From NCBI GenBank assembly GCA_965247995.1, contig OZ252041.1, positions 310,001-374,000 of the forward strand: a stretch of DNA of 64,000 nt. Direction: 5' to 3'. Positions 49,696 through 58,226 of the stretch are shown one piece after another (position 1 is the first letter of the stretch; each line of letters starts with the position of its first letter). The notes under the pieces are model-generated. The model was not told the origin of the DNA and did not search any database. It worked only from the letters and a program-made list of their open reading frames with translations. A program made the translations under genes and the position numbers. Source of the stretch: JASLZO01 sp965247995 (GTDB taxonomy: Bacteria > Chloroflexota > Dehalococcoidia > UBA6926).

Positions 49696-50142
49696 CTAGC
49701 CACCCACCTCTTTCGCGAGGTTCTTCGTGAATTGCTTCATCTGGTCGTTGGCGCGAGACCGGATCAACGGTTGACCCAGCGTCCCAAGACGGCCCATGAA
49801 TTGGATATCGGTAGACACCGACAAGTCTGACTTCCCAGCCTCCGATTCGCCAAGTTTCGCCTCGACGATCACGCGGATCCCGCCGCCCAATCGCCGGTCC
49901 TGCGCGTGGCCCTCGAGGCGCCACTCGTAGTTCTCTGGGTCAGGGCTGGCAGTGAGCTCCCCTTGCAGATTCATCTTCATCGGGCCGATGCCTACCTGCA
50001 TGATCCCTGAGTAGGTGTTTTCTCCGACCTCCGCGACATCTTTCACTCCCGGGATCATCTGGGCTGCTCTCGGTATGTCTTCCAGGACGGCCCAGATCGC
50101 CTCCCGCGAAGCCCCGATGCTGGACTGCTGTTCGAGCTTCAT
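49696..50142 (-). CDS. CoxG-family SRPBCC protein (CO dehydrogenase subunit G-like)
   Basis: A 148-residue helix-grip protein of the START/SRPBCC superfamily, CoxG branch. MKLEQQSSIGASREAIWAVLEDIPRAAQMIPGVKDV is the typical opening. It is followed by beta strands with GIGPMKMNLQGEL and the C-terminal helix ending in QFTKNLAKEV. CoxG-type proteins accompany molybdenum hydroxylases and may help membrane placement or maturation. It is the last gene of the coxS-coxM-coxG string, 5 nt after coxM. Confidence 0.85.
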   Translation of the reverse strand: MKLEQQSSIGASREAIWAVLEDIPRAAQMIPGVKDVAEVGENTYSGIMQVGIGPMKMNLQGELTASPDPENYEWRLEGHAQDRRLGGGIRVIVEAKLGESEAGKSDLSVSTDIQFMGRLGTLGQPLIRSRANDQMKQFTKNLAKEVGG

Positions 50143-50147
50143 GAAGG

Positions 50148-51011
50148 CTAGCCTTCCACGCCGAGGACGTTCTGCAGTGCGCGACGGGTGAACACGACTG
50201 CCATGTCTGTCTTGTACTCGGCTGAGCCGCGGAAGTCCGGTGTGGGTGACACCTCGTCCACCACGCCCTGGGCCGCCTCACGGATCAGGTCCATGGTCGG
50301 CGCTTTCCCCATCAACACGTTCGGCACCGCCTCGGAGTAAACCGCGGTCGTGTTGAGCGCGCCCAGGCCGATGCGGACATCCGTTACGACGCCGCCATCG
50401 ACGACGCCCAGCGCAGACACTGCCACCGTTGGGTAGTCGTCCTTGGTGCGCGGCAGAAACTTCGTATACGAAACCTTGGCATTCGCGGGCGGCGCCGGGA
50501 CCGAGATCCCAACGACCACCTCTCCAGGTTCCACCGCCGTCGTGTAGTAGTCGACGAACCACCCGTCCCGCACCCGGACCGTCCGCTCGCCGCCGGGAGA
50601 CGACAGCGTGACACTCGCATCGAGGACAAGAAGCGACGGGGGTGGGTCCTGCGCGGGATCACCATGCGCGACCCCGCCACCGACCGTGGCGGCGTTGCGC
50701 ACACGCACGGTGGCAACCTCGCTGTAGGTCTCCGTTAGCAATGGGATGTGCTGGTGGACCAAGTCCGACATCGCAACTTGTTGCTGCGTCGTCAACCCAC
50801 CGATCTGGAGGCTGTCGCCGGTCCATCGGACGTAGTTCAGGTCCGGCAATCGCGACAAGCTCACCAGGTGATCCACCGCTATGAGGTCCTGCTTCATCAT
50901 GTTGACCAGCCCGGTCCCGCCAGAGACCACTCGGGCGTCGTCGCCGTGTTGGGCCAGAAGGCCATGCACCTCGTCGAGCGAGGTCGGTGCATAGAAACTG
51001 AAATCTCGCAT
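50148..51011 (-). CDS. FAD-binding medium subunit of a molybdenum hydroxylase (CoxM/XdhB type)
   Basis: A 287-residue flavoprotein subunit that shuttles electrons between the Fe-S and NAD or quinone sides of xanthine-dehydrogenase-family enzymes. The FAD loops are VVSGGTGLVNMMKQ near residue 28 (usually AGGTDLL) and ATVGGGVAHGDPAQD near 108. YTKFLPRTKDDYPTVAVSAL and VRIGLGALNTTAVYSE are also present. The 9-nt gap to coxS and 5-nt gap to coxG show one operon. The catalytic large subunit is missing from this operon. Confidence 0.9.
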   Translation of the reverse strand: MRDFSFYAPTSLDEVHGLLAQHGDDARVVSGGTGLVNMMKQDLIAVDHLVSLSRLPDLNYVRWTGDSLQIGGLTTQQQVAMSDLVHQHIPLLTETYSEVATVRVRNAATVGGGVAHGDPAQDPPPSLLVLDASVTLSSPGGERTVRVRDGWFVDYYTTAVEPGEVVVGISVPAPPANAKVSYTKFLPRTKDDYPTVAVSALGVVDGGVVTDVRIGLGALNTTAVYSEAVPNVLMGKAPTMDLIREAAQGVVDEVSPTPDFRGSAEYKTDMAVVFTRRALQNVLGVEG

Positions 51012-51020
51012 GCTTGTGCC

Positions 51021-51512
51021 CTACCCTCGCATTACTTCGGCGGCTTTTTCAATCGACTCGATGATCTTGTAGTAGCCGGTGCATCGGCACAGGTTGCCCA
51101 TCATCCAGTCTTTGATCTCGTCCTGGCTCGGGTTCGGATTGTGCTCGAGCAGGGCCTTTGACGCCATGATCTGGCCGGGAGTGCAGATACCGCACTGGAA
51201 CCCGCCGTAGGTCATGAACGCCTCTTGGATCGGGTGGAGCGTATCGCCGTCAGCCACTCCCTCGATCGTCTTGATATTCGCACCGTCAGCTTGGACGGCG
51301 AGCGTGATGCAGGACGACGTGATGACGCCGTCCATCTCGATCGTGCAGACGCCGCACACGCCAACGCTGCACGCCTCCTTGGTGCCAGTGAGGCCCAAGT
51401 CGTATCGAATCATGTCGACGAGGGTCCGGCGCGCCGGGACCTCCGCCGTGTACTCCTGGCCATTAATCGTCACACGAACCGGATACCGGGTCGCGGTTCC
51501 ACCGCTTGTCAT
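51021..51512 (-). CDS. Two-[2Fe-2S] small subunit of a molybdenum hydroxylase (CoxS type)
   Basis: A 163-residue subunit with an N-terminal plant-type ferredoxin domain and a C-terminal four-helix [2Fe-2S] domain. The first cluster is held by Cys48, Cys53, Cys56 and Cys68 (ACSVGVCGVC). The second is held by Cys107, Cys110, Cys142 and Cys144 (CGICTPGQ, LCRCTGY). It is first in the operon, with nothing but a tRNA upstream, so the molybdopterin subunit must be encoded elsewhere. Confidence 0.93.
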   Translation of the reverse strand: MTSGGTATRYPVRVTINGQEYTAEVPARRTLVDMIRYDLGLTGTKEACSVGVCGVCTIEMDGVITSSCITLAVQADGANIKTIEGVADGDTLHPIQEAFMTYGGFQCGICTPGQIMASKALLEHNPNPSQDEIKDWMMGNLCRCTGYYKIIESIEKAAEVMRG

Positions 51513-51618
51513 CGAGTGATCACCCCTGATAGATATGAACCCCAGCAGTGTATCGACCGCTGAACGCTACTGACAACTGCGTTCGCGATGTCGTGGGTGG
51601 CAAACACCCCGTCGCCGG

Positions 51619-51624
51619 TATACT
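51619..51624 (+). promoter_or_regulatory. -10-like box (TATACT) upstream of tRNA-Ala
   Basis: GCCGGTATACTCAAATT lies 34 nt before the 5' end of the tRNA. It matches the other TATACT boxes of the window. Confidence 0.45.
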
Positions 51625-51657
51625 CAAATTCGCGTCGCGCCACGCGGATTCGGGTAT

Positions 51658-51733
51658 GGGGCCGTAGCTCAGTTGGGAGAGCGCCTCAATGGCATTGAGG
51701 AGGTCAGGGGTTCGACTCCCCTCGGCTCCACCA
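51658..51733 (+). tRNA. tRNA-Ala (anticodon GGC)
   Basis: A 76-nt cloverleaf with encoded CCA. The acceptor stem GGGGCCG/CGGCTCC contains one G-U pair. The D arm is GCTC-AGTTGGGA-GAGC. The anticodon stem CCTCA/TGAGG closes the loop ATGGCAT (anticodon GGC), and the T arm is AGGGG-TTCGACT-CCCCT. GGC reads GCC and GCU alanine codons. Confidence 0.95.
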
Positions 51734-52016
51734 GTAGGTCTCGCGCGTTACGTTAAGGGAACGCTCGGCGGCGTTGGCTCCTCCTACGGAACCGTGATCC
51801 GCAGTGGGCAGTGAGCGGATGAAGACGGTCCCGTCGGCTTGACCACAACCTCCTGAACGAAGGGCTTGATCTTCGTCAGCTCTCTGGTCTTCAGGAACTT
51901 GCTTATCTCGGCTGCGAACACAGCGATGGCGCCGGCGCCGCCCAGGACCGACCGGCGTGAACCATCGGAACGCTCCCACGGTCCGGGACCTCTGTCCGCC
52001 GGCCCAGCTGAACGGA

Positions 52017-53264
52017 CTACAGAGAGGGAGCGGGTCCCAGCACGCGGTAGCCCAGATTCTCGTCAGTCCGCTCGGCGGTGGGCAGAACTTCAATGACTAC
52101 GTTGTACAGTCCGACTACGTCGCCGTTTTCGTCGAAGCTGTAGTTATCACCGATGGCCCCGCTCCATGTAAGACCGTACAGGCAGTCCCGGAATCCGTCG
52201 GTGTCCTGGTCGTCGTTAGTCCGTTTCAGACACTCGGCGGCGATGAAAACGTCGTCGTATGCGGAACCCTGGAACCAGGGCAATGACGGAACGACGCCGT
52301 AGCGAGCTTGGAAGCCCGCCAGAAACTCCGCGCCGGCGGCGCTGGTGAGGTCGGGGTTCGGGACGATGGCTTTCAGGCCGGTGGCGGCATCACCGGCAAT
52401 GTCGAGGGCATCGGGGGCGGTGGGCACGGTTTCAGAGTAGATTGGGCCGTCGTACCCCAGCTCGCGGGCCTGCTTGACGATGGTGCCCCCGGAGACCTCG
52501 CCCTGGGCGGCCAAGAGCAGTGCGTCAGGGTTCGCGTTGAACAGTTTGGTCAGCTGGCTGCGGAAGTCGATCACGTCCGACGAGTAGCTTTCCGCGGCCA
52601 CCACGGAGCCGCCCAGCTTTTCGAATTGCGCGACGGAAGTGCTGCGAGCGCCCTCCGCGTAATCGGTGGCCTCGGTGATGGTGGCGATGGTGCGCACTCC
52701 GTCGGCCCAGAGCGTGTTTCCGGTATCGATGCCTAACTGGAGGTCGTTGATGGCGGTGCGGAAGATGTAGTCGCCGGCGGACGCGATGTCAGGGCTGGTG
52801 GCGGATGCCGAGAGAAGGATGACGCCTTCTCCCTCAGCCAGCGGCGCCGCGCCAAGCATTGCACCACTGCACGTGGCGCCCAGGATGATCTTTACGCCGT
52901 CCACATCGGTCAGCTTGTTGTAGGCGGTAATGGCGTCCTTGGCGGTGCATTTGGAGTCCTCTGCAATGAGCTGCAGCATGCGACCGTTGATCCCGCCGGC
53001 AGCGTTGATCTCGTCCACGGCCAGCAACTTGCTTCGGAGCAACGGGTTGCCATAGGACTCGGCCACTCCGGTGAGAGCGGCCATTACGCCAACCACGAAA
53101 GGCTCGTCCGAGGCTTCCGGTACGGCTGTGGAAGCTGATTCTCCCGCTGCCGCCGTGGTCGCGGGTGTGGCCACAGCGGTCGACATCGGATCTGAACCGC
53201 AGCCAAGAACCAGAACCATCGGCAGAACAACGAAGACAATCGATTTCCAGGATATGGATCGCAC
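52017..53264 (-). CDS. Branched-chain amino acid-type ABC transporter substrate-binding lipoprotein (LivK family)
   Basis: A 415-residue periplasmic-binding-protein type I receptor. Signal peptide and lipobox LVLGC (Cys22) are followed by a Ser/Thr/Ala linker. The receptor domain then runs from about residue 55: FVVGVMAALTGVAESYGNPLLRSKLLAVDEINAAGGINGRMLQLI. Typical later stretches are ILGATCSGAMLGAAPLAEGEGV, DYIFRTAINDLQLG and PWFQGSAYDDVFIAAECL. It binds an amino acid or related small ligand. No permease or ATPase gene is nearby, so it is an orphan receptor in this window. The sequence just before it (53265-53692) is non-coding. Confidence 0.9.
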   Translation of the reverse strand: MRSISWKSIVFVVLPMVLVLGCGSDPMSTAVATPATTAAAGESASTAVPEASDEPFVVGVMAALTGVAESYGNPLLRSKLLAVDEINAAGGINGRMLQLIAEDSKCTAKDAITAYNKLTDVDGVKIILGATCSGAMLGAAPLAEGEGVILLSASATSPDIASAGDYIFRTAINDLQLGIDTGNTLWADGVRTIATITEATDYAEGARSTSVAQFEKLGGSVVAAESYSSDVIDFRSQLTKLFNANPDALLLAAQGEVSGGTIVKQARELGYDGPIYSETVPTAPDALDIAGDAATGLKAIVPNPDLTSAAGAEFLAGFQARYGVVPSLPWFQGSAYDDVFIAAECLKRTNDDQDTDGFRDCLYGLTWSGAIGDNYSFDENGDVVGLYNVVIEVLPTAERTDENLGYRVLGPAPSL

Positions 53265-53692
53265 CTTACCCTCCCCAGTGAATTACATGTGGCTCGGGGT
53301 TTCCTGTAGGAAGCATATTCTGGTTCTGGCATCTCCGACAGGTGGCACACCGCGCTCGAAAGAGAGATCCGCGTCAGAGCCGAGGCCGCGGGTCTCCCAG
53401 GTCGCTCAAGGCGCGATGGAGACGACCAGCGCAGTGAAAAGCATCGACGCAGTTCCTCGGTACTGACTGTGCGGGGTGAGAAAGGCCCGACGCGTAGCGC
53501 GCGCCCCCTGTCTTGCCGCCAGAAGCGCGGTCCGGAATAACCACCAGTCACGGGAGATGGAGCGACACCAACGAGCACTCCCGCTCCAGATCTCGAGCCA
53601 CCCTTACAAGTGACAACCGCGGGGTGCGTGCCTGAGAGCGGCGTTTCAGGACGAGATCAGACCCTCTTGGGGTTGTGTCCAAGGTATGGAAG
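53265..53692. other. Intergenic stretch upstream of the binding-protein gene
   Basis: No supported intact gene. The part from about 53548 to 53692 carries, in a shifted frame, what may be the decayed second half of the STAS gene that ends at 53693. The remainder is the probable promoter region of the binding-protein gene; no clear boxes were seen. Confidence 0.45.
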
Positions 53693-53851
53693 CTAGATGC
53701 GGAGTCGCCCTGGATCAAAGAGTATTGCGCGATCGGAATCTTCGATGACGACATGCAGAGCGTCTTGGAATTCGCGGGCATTGACGCCGTCGAAGCGGTC
53801 TAGGATTTTTGCAACCAATACCTGCCCTTTCCTCTCGGTCCCGATTTCCAT
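53693..53851 (-). pseudogene. Truncated STAS-domain protein (anti-sigma factor antagonist-like)
   Basis: The ATG at 53851, behind GGAGAGGCGG, opens a 52-residue frame: MEIGTERKGQVLV, then LDRFDGVNAREFQDAL and RAILFDPGRLRI, then a TAG. This matches the first half of a STAS/SpoIIAA-like domain (strand, GRLD..NA..F, strand ..LD...L). The normal continuation (YISSAGL and the last helices) is absent in frame. In the next frame the following residues include SSFHTLDTTPRGSDLVLKRR, which could be the displaced second half. A frameshift or truncation is therefore likely. The gene follows alaS at about 100 nt on the same strand. Confidence 0.5.
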
Positions 53852-53952
53852 CTTCCGCCTCTCCTTGACGTACGGCTTGGTCGTCAGTCAGCCTCCGATT
53901 CGACCCTCAAGACCAATCTTCATTTCGATCGGGCTGTGTCGGTCTCACTGGT

Positions 53953-56604
53953 TTACGAGATCAGGCTCTTGACCGCTTCCAGCGCCTCGTCGAGCTTGTC
54001 AGCGTGCTGGCCCCCGGCAGTCGCCATCTCGGCGCGGCCGCCTCCACCACCTCCGGCAATCGCGGCGACCGCCTTTGCGATCTCACCCGCGTGGTACGGG
54101 GCGCCGCGTCCAACCAGATCTGGAGTAACGACGCACACGAAGCGAGGGCGCCCATTGATAACCGAGCCGAGGGCGATGACTCCGCTCCCCATCTGAGCCC
54201 GCAGTTCGTCCGTCAGGTCGCGGAGGATGTCCGCCTTTGGGACATCGACCCGCGCCGCGAGGAGCATGACACCGCCGACCTGCTCCGCTCGATCGAGGAG
54301 CCCGGCCGTCTTCGACGCGGCAAGATCGCGTTCCAGAACGTCCGCTCGTTTGCGCAGTCGATCGATCTCCTCAAGATGGGCAGCCGCGCGTTCGGCGACG
54401 GCATCGGCAGAGACGCCCAACTGCCGTGCGGTGCGCTCCAGGACAGCGAGACGTCCCGAGATCAACTCGTCAGCAGCCGATCCGGCGACAGCCTCAATCC
54501 GTCGCATTCCGGACCCAATGCTGGACTCACCGACGAGGTAGATGAATCCCACTTCGCCCGTCGCGTGGACGTGCGTACCGCCACACAGTTCGAAGCTAAA
54601 CGGGGCGCCGTCGCCAGTCCCCGGGATCGACACCGTCCGGACCAAGTCCCCGTACTTGTCCCCGAAGAAGGCCAACGCGCCACTCGCCAGGGCGTCCTGG
54701 ATTGGGACCACATGCGACTGGACGGCGATGTTCCGCAAGACATGGGCGTTGACGGCCTTTGTGACCGCGGCCGCCTCCGGGTCTCCGAGCGCCAGGTTGT
54801 GTGAGAAGTCGAACCGGAGATGGTCGGGCGCGACGAGCGACCCCGCTTGCCGGACGTGGGGCCCGAGAACGTCCCGCAGGCTGGCGTGGAGGAGGTGCGT
54901 TGCCGTGTGATGACGTGTCGTGTGGGCTCGATGGTCAGGATCGGCATCGACGTGCACGGAGTCGCCAACCGAGACGGTCCCGTCGTCCACGACGCCAACG
55001 TGGACAATGAAGTCCGGCGCGTCGGGGACGGGGCGTTGCGTGTCCCGGACGCGGATGCGGCCGTTAGAACCCATTATCGTTCCAATATCCCCGACCTGGC
55101 CGCCGCCCTCAGCGTAGAACGAGGTCACAGCGGTAACGACTTCGACCTCTTGGAGTTCCGACGCGGAGACGACCATCTCACCGCCCACCGCCAGACCGGT
55201 CACCGTGGATTCGGCCGTCGTAGTGTCATGCGCGACAGACCGTGTTTCGAGCGCGGAGAGCGCGCGATGGGCACCGCTCATCTGCCGCGTCCCGCTGAAA
55301 CCACGCGCCGTGCGACCACGCTCCCGCTGAGTGGTCATCGCTTGCTCGAATCCCTCGCGGTCGACGCCCAAGCCGCGTTCCGCGACGACCTCCTCGGTCA
55401 ACTCGACCGGAAAACCGTAGGTGTCGTACAGACGGAAAGCATCCTCCCCCGACACGATCCTGCCCTCGCCCTCGGTGACCCGTGCGATCACGTCCTCGAG
55501 CAACGCTCCGGCGACTGCGAGCGTCTGGCCGAACTGCTCCTCCTCGCGCGACACGGTCTGCAGGATGTGATCCGCGGCGGAGACGAGCTCGGGGTATGCC
55601 CCACCCATGTGTTCGATGACGTTGGTGACCATGGGGTCCAGAAACGGCCCCGCGATGCCCAACTGCCGTCCGTATCGAATGGCCCGCCGCAGCACGCGTC
55701 GTAGGACGTATCCACGCCCCTCGTTGCTCGGCACCACACCGTCCGCTACAAGGAAAGCCGCAGCGCGGGAGTGTTCGGCGACGGCACGGAGCGCGCGGTC
55801 CGTGTCCGAATCCTGACCAAACACGGTGTCCGACAACTCGGCGACTTTCGCGATCAGCGGGACGAACAGGTCGGTTTCGTAGACCGTTTCGACGCCTTGG
55901 ATGACCGCGGTTAGGCGCTCGAGCCCCATCCCAGTGTCGATGTTCGGTCTCGCGAGTGGTGTGCGTGTCCCGTCAAGAGCCTGGTCCAGTTGCATGAACA
56001 CGAGATTCCAGATCTCGACGAAACGGCCGCAATCGCAGTTCGGCCCACAGTCGGGACGGTCGCACGATTGGTCGTGAAGCTCGTAGTGGATCTCGGAGCA
56101 CGGGCCGCACGGGCCGCTGTCTCCCGCGGGTCCCCAAAAATTGTCCTCCTCACCGTGACGGCGGATCCGGTGGCCCGGGACACCAATCTGCTTCCAGAGC
56201 TCCTCAGTCTCGTCATCCTCCAAGAACACCGTGGCCCACAAACGCTCCGGCGGAAGTTGGACCTGTTCGGTGCAAAACTCCCAGGCGAAGCGGATTGCTT
56301 CCTCCTTGAAGTAATCACCGACGCTGAAGTTTCCGAGCATCTCGAAGAACGTCAGATGTGTCCCGTCTCCGACGGACTCGACATCAGTCGTCCGGAAGGA
56401 CTTTTGGACCGACGTTAGTCGCGGATTTGGCGGCGTCGCGTCGCCCAGGAAGTACGGCTTCATCTGGACCATGCCCGCGGTGGTGAATAACAGCGTCGGA
56501 TCGCCTTGGGGGACGAGCGAGGACGATGCGACCCGCAAATGACGCTTGTTCTCGAAGAACGAGAGGAAGAGCTCGCGGAGGTCCGCTGAAGTGGCTTCGA
56601 TCAC
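53953..56604 (-). CDS. alaS: Alanyl-tRNA synthetase
   Basis: An 883-residue class II synthetase with editing. The catalytic domain shows FTTAGMVQMKPYFLG near residue 41, SVQKSFRTTDVESVGDGTHLTFFEMLGNFSVGDYFKEEA near 65-103 and GMGLERLTAVIQG near 235. The editing domain has TRHHTATHLLH near 570 and ELCGGTHVHATGE near 668, which hold zinc. The C-terminal glycine-rich tail ending AGGGGGGRAEMATAGGQ is the C-Ala oligomerisation/tRNA-binding part. An unusual CxxCGxxCDCG stretch (DRPDCGPNCDCGRFVEIWN) near residue 190 is common in bacterial AlaRS. Divergent from folC. Confidence 0.97.
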   Translation of the reverse strand: MIEATSADLRELFLSFFENKRHLRVASSSLVPQGDPTLLFTTAGMVQMKPYFLGDATPPNPRLTSVQKSFRTTDVESVGDGTHLTFFEMLGNFSVGDYFKEEAIRFAWEFCTEQVQLPPERLWATVFLEDDETEELWKQIGVPGHRIRRHGEEDNFWGPAGDSGPCGPCSEIHYELHDQSCDRPDCGPNCDCGRFVEIWNLVFMQLDQALDGTRTPLARPNIDTGMGLERLTAVIQGVETVYETDLFVPLIAKVAELSDTVFGQDSDTDRALRAVAEHSRAAAFLVADGVVPSNEGRGYVLRRVLRRAIRYGRQLGIAGPFLDPMVTNVIEHMGGAYPELVSAADHILQTVSREEEQFGQTLAVAGALLEDVIARVTEGEGRIVSGEDAFRLYDTYGFPVELTEEVVAERGLGVDREGFEQAMTTQRERGRTARGFSGTRQMSGAHRALSALETRSVAHDTTTAESTVTGLAVGGEMVVSASELQEVEVVTAVTSFYAEGGGQVGDIGTIMGSNGRIRVRDTQRPVPDAPDFIVHVGVVDDGTVSVGDSVHVDADPDHRAHTTRHHTATHLLHASLRDVLGPHVRQAGSLVAPDHLRFDFSHNLALGDPEAAAVTKAVNAHVLRNIAVQSHVVPIQDALASGALAFFGDKYGDLVRTVSIPGTGDGAPFSFELCGGTHVHATGEVGFIYLVGESSIGSGMRRIEAVAGSAADELISGRLAVLERTARQLGVSADAVAERAAAHLEEIDRLRKRADVLERDLAASKTAGLLDRAEQVGGVMLLAARVDVPKADILRDLTDELRAQMGSGVIALGSVINGRPRFVCVVTPDLVGRGAPYHAGEIAKAVAAIAGGGGGGRAEMATAGGQHADKLDEALEAVKSLIS

Positions 56605-56796
56605 GGTATGTGGTCGATGGAGACGCTGGATCGGGGGTCCGTATTCGGATTCTAGGTGCGCACAACTCCGTGTTCAAATGCGGCCCAGCCTCTCGGCTAG
56701 GCGAAACGGCGATCTCGCCACCCGCCTTCACTCCGCACCGCACGGCGGATGCATCGTTTTGACACTCCCCAAGGGCTCGGATACCCTGGCTTCGCG

Positions 56797-58206
56797 ATGG
56801 ATTATGAGGCTGCGGTCTCCTGGCTCTTGGGCCTCACCAACCACGAAACTACGCGTACGGACCGGCCCGAGGGCTCCAGTCGAACTTCGGATGAAGTGTG
56901 GGACCTGAGTGGCGTCCGACTGCTGCTTTCGGCGTTAGGTGACCCCCACCTCGGACGCCCCACGATCCACATCGCGGGCACCAAGGGGAAGGGCAGCACG
57001 GCCGCCCTGACTGCCTCCGCCCTGACCGCCTCAGGCGTGTCGGCGGGCCTCTTCACCTCGCCTCACCTCCACACGATCCGAGAGCGTCTCCGGGTCGATG
57101 GGGAGGTCGCCACGCCAGATGCCTTCGCCGAAGCTGCTGACAATGTTCACCAAGCGATCGAAGCGATCGGCGCCAAGGGGGAAGGTGCTGGAATCACCAC
57201 CTTCGAGGCGATGACAGCGATGGCGTTCGCGCATTTCGCCGTGTGTGAGGTCGCGGTTCAAGTAATCGAAGTCGGCCTCGGCGGACGGCTCGACGCGACC
57301 AACCTGGTCATTCCGACCGTTTCCGTCATCACCTCCTTAAGCATGGATCACGAGGCATACCTCGGAGATACTATCGAAGCCATCGCATCCGAGAAGGCAG
57401 GCATCGTGAAGCCCAGTGTTCCAGTGGTGTCAGCGCCCCAGGAGCCTGCCGCGCTCGCCGTGATCGAGGCTCGGTGCCGTGACCTAGAAGCGCCGCTTAC
57501 CGTGCTCGGCCGCGATGTCATGTTCCGCCGTGAATCGAGCGACGAGACCGGGCAAGTTGTACGCGCATGGGGAACGGTCCAGGGGCAAGAAATCGAAGAA
57601 ACCCTAAGGTTGGGACTAGCAACGAGGCATCAGCTCGAGAATGCCGCATTGGCCGCCACCGCCCTCCACATTACCAGGCAAGCTGGCGTTCCCGTTTCCC
57701 ACGACGGGATGGACCGCGGGTTCTCCACGGTTGATTGGCCTGGCCGCTTCGAAGTTGTGTCGCAGGACCCAGTGGTCGTCGTGGACGGCGCGCATAATCC
57801 CTATTCGGCGATGCGGTTAATGGCGGCCGTCGAGGAAGAATACCCGCGGCGGGCCGTGCACCTCGTGTTCGGCACGTCGGTCGACAAGGACGCTGAAGCG
57901 ATCATCAGCGAGCTGGCGCCTTCCGCCGCTAGCATGTTCACGACAGCGTCGCGACACCCCCGGGCGGCCGACGCGAATACGCTATCGGACGCGGCATGGG
58001 CCAGCGGGATCCCCGTCCGGCCAACCGTGTCACTCGCGGAGGCACTCGATCGGGCCCGCAATGAAGCGAGACAGGACGGCGGCATCGTGCTGGTAACTGG
58101 GTCATTGTTTGTAGTCGCAGAGGCGAGAGAAGCGATACTAGGGATTGCACCGGAATTGATCCCTCCGCCAGGGGATTGGTCTGGCGTGACCACCAGCAGT
58201 AACTGA
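56797..58206 (+). CDS. folC: Folylpolyglutamate synthase/dihydrofolate synthase
   Basis: A Mur-ligase-family enzyme of 469 residues that adds glutamates to folates. The P-loop is HIAGTKGKGSTAAL near residue 58. TSPHLHTIRERLRVDG follows, with the folate-binding stretch TTFEAMTAMAFAHFA near 130 and VGLGGRLDATN near 155. The C-terminal domain has VVVDGAHNPYSAMRLM near 326 and VTGSLFVVAEAR near the end. The start MDYEAAVSWLLGL fits the family. An ATG 48 nt upstream (56749) is possible; neither has a strong ribosome binding site. Runs with fabF, 20 nt downstream. Confidence 0.93.
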   Translation: MDYEAAVSWLLGLTNHETTRTDRPEGSSRTSDEVWDLSGVRLLLSALGDPHLGRPTIHIAGTKGKGSTAALTASALTASGVSAGLFTSPHLHTIRERLRVDGEVATPDAFAEAADNVHQAIEAIGAKGEGAGITTFEAMTAMAFAHFAVCEVAVQVIEVGLGGRLDATNLVIPTVSVITSLSMDHEAYLGDTIEAIASEKAGIVKPSVPVVSAPQEPAALAVIEARCRDLEAPLTVLGRDVMFRRESSDETGQVVRAWGTVQGQEIEETLRLGLATRHQLENAALAATALHITRQAGVPVSHDGMDRGFSTVDWPGRFEVVSQDPVVVVDGAHNPYSAMRLMAAVEEEYPRRAVHLVFGTSVDKDAEAIISELAPSAASMFTTASRHPRAADANTLSDAAWASGIPVRPTVSLAEALDRARNEARQDGGIVLVTGSLFVVAEAREAILGIAPELIPPPGDWSGVTTSSN

Positions 58207-58226
58207 GATCCGAGGAGGATTGTCGA

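Noticed and set aside
51704..52093. Minus-strand open frame that runs into the tRNA-Ala gene
   Set aside because: Its C-terminus (WWSRGESNP) is the reverse complement of the tRNA 3' half, a common annotation artefact.
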